Below the pieces are notes generated by a model, which was not told the origin of the DNA, did no database searches, and was given only the letters and a program-made list of their open reading frames with translations. From Liopterus haemorrhoidalis (Eukaryota > Arthropoda > Insecta > Coleoptera > Dytiscidae): a stretch of 64,000 bases of DNA. The stretch is taken from contig OZ020625.1 in NCBI GenBank assembly GCA_963971575.1, positions 19,498,829-19,562,828 of the forward strand, read 5' to 3'. A program made the translations under genes and the position numbers. Shown piece by piece: positions 58,991-64,000 of this stretch (positions within the stretch are counted from its first letter, which is position 1; each line of letters begins with the position of its first letter).

Positions 58991-59440
58991 AATAGACAAA
59001 TAACATTGTTATTTGACTATAGCTGCAGAGTATGGTCATTTTATGTATTTGTGACGTATTGTAAACAGCAAAAAAATTATTAAAATACACCGTGCATAAA
59101 ATTAAAATGGAAGAAACACACGATCAATAAAATTTGGCACCGTATTCTCTGCATAAACCCAAAATTTTTCTAAAATTACTTGTTCAAATTCAACATCTTT
59201 ATCATTGAAAAAGAAATCAACGAAAAACCGAGGTACATAATTTTGATTCATGACTGACGTGAACTAATCTGACGGTAATAACGCCGCCTTAAATTGTAGG
59301 GTTAGATTTTGTAAACATTCCGTCACAACCCAAGCTCTCTCCGTGTTCGAGTTTCTGCGCTCCGTCAATGTTCTATTTATGACGTCACCATCAACTGTTA
59401 GCTCAGCGCTCGCTCTACCCTGCACAAATCGAATGTACCC
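58991..59440 (-). mobile_element. MITE-like segment shared with 45133-45783
   Basis: The minus strand starts GTACATTCGATTTGTGCAG, passes a GTGACGTCA site, and encodes a 49-codon ORF (MNQNYVPRFFVDFFFNDKDV...). It ends by TAACATTGTTATTTGTCTAT. The ORF has no recognised family; the related copy has a frameshifted version. Confidence 0.6.
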
Positions 59441-59682
59441 ATTGTGAACAAGTTGTATTTTCCTATTTTCCGAGTTTTTTTTTGTGCTTTTTTATATTCA
59501 AAGGTAATCTACGATTAACAAGGTATGTAACAATATATTATTTTAAAGAAATTTTAATGAAATTTACAGTTTATTCTTGTATTTTTAATATTTTTGACTG
59601 TCTGTCAATATAAGATAAACTAAAATATATTAGTAAAGAATAAAAACCACATTTTGAAACTAATTCTTTTTCTGTTTTTTAG

Positions 59683-61802
59683 ATGGCTGAAGAGAACAAT
59701 GAAGCTAGTGTAGATGACAAAATATATTTTTCTAACGTAGAATATAATAACTATTTAAAATCAAGCGAAAATGCAAGAGTAGGAGAGGCAGTTTTTTTTT
59801 GCAAAACACATAATTTTATGTGGACAGCAGGACAGCATTAGACAAGATGAATTTAATATATACGCTTTATGTTTGCAGTCAAGTGCAATTCTTGCCGAAC
59901 CGCATGTGATTACAATTTAAAAACCAGTGGCGAAGAAAGACCTCCGCTAGACTTGCCCTCCCATAAAAAAATAATAATAAAAAAAATACATATTTTTTTT
60001 TTAATTTAAAAAAAGATTTAGGTAAATCTTCAAAAATACATCAAATTATGTCCAATACAATTTTTTGTCCAAGGCTTGGTTTACTAGTTACGATTTTTTT
60101 AAAATTTTAATGTTCAACAACTTCCGTTTCCGGTTTCGGATTTTAATAAAAAACAATAGGGTTCTTCCCAGGTATTAGGAGAATTTTTTAGTACCAGAAC
60201 GAACTCTTTAAGTTAAACCGTTTTTGAGTTATCGTGTATACACACACAGACACACACAGACACACACACACCGACACACACACATACGGATGGTACTTCG
60301 AAAATAGGTTTTTTGGATTCCCTGGACCATGAAACATGGTCATCAATCAAAATTTCGACATCGAAAATTTTCGCGATTACAATACTTGCCCCTTATATAT
60401 TAAGGTCGGGCAAGTAACAATAAAGCATTTGTAGACACAATTTCGTGCACCTGTAAAGCTGGAAACAGCTCTAAATGTAAGTAAACATGTTTCAGCTGTT
60501 TTATTGAATTGTACCAGGTGCTAATTGTTGCTAAATGGATTACGGAACAATTAAGCCTTTCTAATTTTTGATACTATAAAAAACTTTAGACAATGTTTTT
60601 TCTCTTTTCTGCTGGTTGTTTTGTTTTAGGAATCCCTTAAATGAATTGGACTAACTATCTCCAACTGACATAACATGGTGCCTGGTCTCGAACCAAATCA
60701 TGTACAAAAGAACAATATAGACCTGTTCAAATTTTAGAAATGGATTGTTTCAAAAAAACATATATGCCAGTTGGAGTTCTTACCAGGAGTCAACGAGAAA
60801 TTATAAAAACAAAAATTTCTATTAGATTTGCCTGATAGCCCATTTAGTTTAAACTTGTATGTATTATTTATTTATTTATTCAAAATTAGCCTACAGATTT
60901 TCGTAATTTTATATTGTACAATAATTCAATATAAATTTTTATTTTCAGCACAAGAACAAATCAAGAGGTCATAAACTACCCTCATTGTGTTCAATATCTG
61001 TACAATAATGCCTGTCAATCCGTAATAATGATGGAATTGCATTCTTTTTACGTAAATATCAAAACTTGTTGTGAAGATTTTGTAAGTAATTTTAGAGATG
61101 AATACAATACTACAATTTGTAGTAAATATTCCAAGGAAAATTGGTTTTCTGAAAGAAAATATAGAATTACGGGTTCAAGAATATATGAACTATATACGTA
61201 CAATATAAATGGAGACTGGCAAGGGAAAAGCGAGAAATATTTTAACCCTAAACATTTCACGAACAAATATGTTGAATATGGAAGGAAATATGAAAAAGAA
61301 GCAAGGGAACAGTTTTGTTTAATATGGAGTTGAATGTTGTTGAATTTGGGGTAATAACATCAAACTCAAATAAGTGGGTAGGATATTCACCAGATGGTGT
61401 TGTTTTTGATGGGATGATCCAGTGGCGTTGATTGAAATAAAATGCCCATTCATTGGTAAATAGTATGCATATTTTTATTTAATAATGTTTACATATTTAA
61501 TTTTTATTTTAGGTGCAACAGAAAATATAGACGATGTATTAAAAAAATTAAAGTACATTAATATTAAAGATGACCAAGTGGCCTTAATTAAGCGACATGC
61601 TTATTATGCTCAAATACAGACAGGAATGAGCATTCTTAACATACAAAAATGTTATTTTATTATATATTGCTCCTTTAATAAAAGTATGGCTGTGAAATGC
61701 ATAAATTTTGATTATGAATTGCTTAATTATTTATTGTTTAATGTTAAACAAAAATATTTTGAAAAAATGGTCCATTATATTTGTAATAAACATGTTTCAT
61801 AA
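59683..61802 (+). pseudogene. YqaJ-type nuclease gene of an ISL2EU-like transposon (decayed)
   Basis: Start MAEENNEASVDDKIYFSNVE, then DEFNIYALCLQSSAILAEPH, a SWIM-like zinc motif (SCTCKAGNSSKCK, 60445-60480), a TD-x-x-W-like stretch, and a 101-codon block (61028-61333) with ENWFSERKYRITGSRIYELY. The YqaJ core follows: VGYSPDGVVFDG...LIEIKCPFIG (D...E-x-K nuclease motif), a short intron (61457-61512), then ATENIDDVL and HAYYAQIQTGM. Frameshifts and stops are frequent, and a repeat (59923-60415) is inserted. Such SWIM-YqaJ proteins accompany ISL2EU/PIF-type transposases. Confidence 0.75.
59923..60415. mobile_element. Repeat inserted in the YqaJ gene, with ACAC microsatellite
   Basis: It interrupts coding text between ACAATTTAAAAA and AACAATAAAGCATTTG. 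It starts CCAGTGGCGAAGAAAGACC, contains an (AC)n/(ACAG)n run at 60238-60290, and ends GGTCGGGCAAGTAA. Family unknown; ACTTGCCC/GGGCAAGT occur near the two ends. Confidence 0.45.
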
Positions 61803-62129
61803 TACAGTGCATCTTATTTAATAACAATGTACATTGGACAACTCATTAATTTCTAGTGTCCTATTTAGAAGATAATAAGCAGGAAAATTTTTTACAAAAT
61901 AGAAATTTTATACAGTAATCTTTTATAAATATGATACTAGACTTAATGGCTACCTGTAAAGACTCTTAATAAGGTAGAAGCAAAAATATCAAAAAGTAAT
62001 TAGAAATATGCTATAAAAATTTGTCTGAAGCTAAAATTGGGGATGAAATTTGTAAGTCCTGAAATAACTAATTATTTGTTCTTTGTGGTTAATTAGATAA
62101 ATGTTTAATTTTGTGTTTAATATTTTAAA

Positions 62130-62533
62130 AACTTTCATGTGTTGATAGCTTCGCTCAACATGAACTCTAGCTGCAGCTACTTTTGTATTATAAATTGCTT
62201 CTTCCTTATTAAATTGTTTTTTTCCTCTTAAAAACGGTGGTCAATATAATTTTATGCCGTATCGTTGACACTCTTTATCAATAAAAAATCATTTGTCGGT
62301 CATAATAGCACAACTTTTGTCAATATTTTTTATTAAATTACTATGTTCAAAAATAGCCTTGTCTGAAGCTCTTCCTCCGAAAGGCTTACTTATAAAAGTA
62401 ATAAGACCGCCAGGAGATACACCTGTCAGAACTTTAATTGTTTCGGTGCCTTTATAATGCGAGTAAAATTTAATTCTGCAACACAGACATCTGGGTTTTT
62501 GTATATATATCTGTGCAGTCTAATATAATTTGC
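62130..62533 (-). pseudogene. DDE transposase fragment (ISL2EU / Harbinger-like, DDE_Tnp_4)
   Basis: The minus strand reads KFYSHYKGTETIKVL, TGVSPGGLITFISKPFGGRA, SDKAIFEHSNLI, CAIMTDK and VAAARVHVERS: the core of HARBI1-like transposases with the Asp of RASDK and the Asp of MTDK. Two in-frame TGA codons. It is convergent with the YqaJ gene, and its 5' part is cut by the (AT)n tail of the next LINE at about 62585. Confidence 0.8.
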
Positions 62534-62584
62534 GTGTCATGAAAATCACTAAAACATACCGGCATATATATATATATATATATA

Positions 62585-64000
62585 TTCTTTATTTCTCCCT
62601 AGGCCTTGCGGCGTTCAGGGCATTAGCCATTATAAATAGAAATAAAATAAATAAAATAACCAAAACAATACAAAACAATACAAATTACATAACATACAAT
62701 TTAATTTACAATATATTACATTTTCTCTCATTTCTTCCTTCTTGCTTCAGTGTCCCTCTCTTTCTTCCTATTCTCATTCTGGTTTCCCTCTCCAATCTTC
62801 TTCCTTCTTGCTTCCAGTTCTCTCGCCCATCTTTAATTTATTTTCTTCCATTCTCTTCCCTTCCAACCGTTTCTTCACCCCTCCTCCTATCTCCCTTCCT
62901 TCCTACCCATTTCCAGGTGACCTCAGCCCCCTTCCTTCCTTCAATTTCTCGCCTTCTGCCTCCCACCGGGCCTCTTCCGTCCTTCCTTTACCCCTTCCTG
63001 TTATCCTTCCCCGATCTCAATCCCTCTTGCCTTTAATTCCTTCGCCCACCTCTCCCCCCTTCCATCTTCGTGCAACAGGTCTAGTGTGCTCCCCGAGCAT
63101 ACTGTCATCTCTCTACACCTCTTCGCGAGGTGCTCTATATCTTCTTCCTCCTCCCCGCACATCTTACACATCTTATTCTCCTGTTTCCTCCAGTATCCAT
63201 TTCCTCTTTCTTCATTCCCGCACCTTAGCCTCGCAATCCTCCTAACTCTACCTCCTGACCTTCCTCTTTCTCCCTTCAAATAGCTTGGTACCCCTATAGT
63301 TCTGACCTCCTTATATCTCCCTGCGCTCCTTGATTTGTGTATTCTGACTGTGCTTTCTTGCTCCCCCACTTCCTTATCCCTCCTCCACAACTCCTCAATC
63401 ACGCTTATCCCGTCTTTTCTTCTCCTTTCCACCTCTGCCGCATCCACTCCGCATCTCCAGTAATACTCCTTTCTCATCTCCCCCCATGCGTACCATCTTC
63501 CTTTCTGTTCCTCTCTGGCTCTTTCCTCCCAGCATTCCCTCATTATTCTTTTGTCTGTTTCTATTCTTACTTTCTCCTCGTACTTAACCGCCCTCCTTCC
63601 TGTACCCACCTTCATCTTATCCCTTTTCAGTTCCTCTCTTACAATATACCCTGGTGTCGTTCTATCTACCCCTAAGATCCATCTCAAATACCTCTCCTGT
63701 ACTCGTTCTACCTTCTCCCATTCCTACCATCCCTAAATTTCCTCCCCATATAGTAGAATGTTCTTCACCACGGCGTCAAACAACCTGAATCTCCATCTAA
63801 TATCGTCATTAAACTTCCTCTCTCCTATACTCCACAGCTTCCCCATGACTATTGTTGCCTTCTTTACTCTTTCCCTTATGTGTAGTTCAGCCCCATTGTT
63901 CCTCGCTAGTACATATCCCAGGTATTTTAAAGTCTTCACTTCTTCTATTTCTCTGCCGCCCCATTCCCATTTTATCTTCTTTCTTCTCCCTCCTCCTTTA
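62585..64000 (-). pseudogene. LINE 3' portion, RT thumb and zinc region, stops present
   Basis: One minus-strand frame from the window edge to 63001 encodes YLGYVLARNNGAELHIRERV, LFDAVVKNILLYGEEI, RYLRWILGVDRTTPGYIVRE, VGTGRRAVKYEEKVR, and a CCHC-like finger (CKMCGEEEEDIEHLAKRC). Two TAG stops lie at about 63717-63734 where the family has Trp. The 3' UTR is followed by AATAAAGA and an (AT)n tail at 62562-62586. Similar LINEs are abundant in ants and other insects. The long plus-strand S/P-rich ORFs here are its antisense. Confidence 0.85.

Noticed and set aside
62530..63675. Long serine/proline/leucine-rich plus-strand ORFs (up to 168 codons)
   Set aside because: They are antisense to a LINE whose coding strand is purine-rich; composition explains the open frames.

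Overview
This is eukaryotic, AT-rich nuclear DNA, almost certainly from an arthropod and most likely an insect. The host exons are short, and several are separated by introns of only 57-66 bp. Transposon debris fills nearly all the rest: mariner, pogo/Tigger, hAT, Helitron, ISL2EU-like, Jockey/CR1/I-type LINEs, and a Gypsy element with very short LTRs. No bacterial, organellar or tRNA/rRNA genes were seen. I cannot name the species.

The main host gene is a complete PRDM9-like gene on the minus strand, from the start codon at 31886 to the stop at 10199. Nine exons can be placed with consensus splice sites and matching phases. They total 1827 bp and encode 608 aa: a KRAB-like segment, an acidic linker, an SSXRD-like segment, a C-C-C-H zinc site, a PR/SET domain, two single fingers, and a terminal array of seven C2H2 fingers. 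Fingers 1-2 and 3-4 form a tandem 165-bp duplication. The introns hold many mobile elements. Intron 2 contains a LINE holding a hAT, holding a second hAT, holding a Helitron. Intron 4 contains a pogo inside a LINE and a mariner inside a Tigger. Intron 6 holds a 121-bp satellite and a solo LTR.

A second host gene is glimpsed on the plus strand: two adjacent exons (46412-46487 and 46545-46692) encode the N-terminal TPR region of CDC27/APC3. Its other exons were not found here.

Layout: 1-2400, candidate end of an LTR element; 2.9-8 kb, hAT elements (one nested stack) and a broken mariner; 8.7-10.1 kb, an A+T-rich minisatellite; 10.2-31.9 kb, the PRDM9-like gene; 32-36 kb, a possible promoter palindrome, small MITEs and unassigned DNA; 37.0-39.7 kb, a nearly intact hAT transposon; 39.7-46.1 kb, layered MITEs and hAT remnants; 46.4-46.7 kb, Cdc27 exons; 47.5-57.3 kb, an I-type LINE with a Gypsy element inserted one base before its ORF1 start codon; 57.3-59.0 kb, a dead Jockey-like LINE holding a Helitron; 59.0-62.5 kb, a decayed two-gene ISL2EU-like transposon (YqaJ nuclease plus DDE transposase); 62.6-64.0 kb, the 3' end of another LINE. 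All assignments come from reading the sequence; no database search was run.
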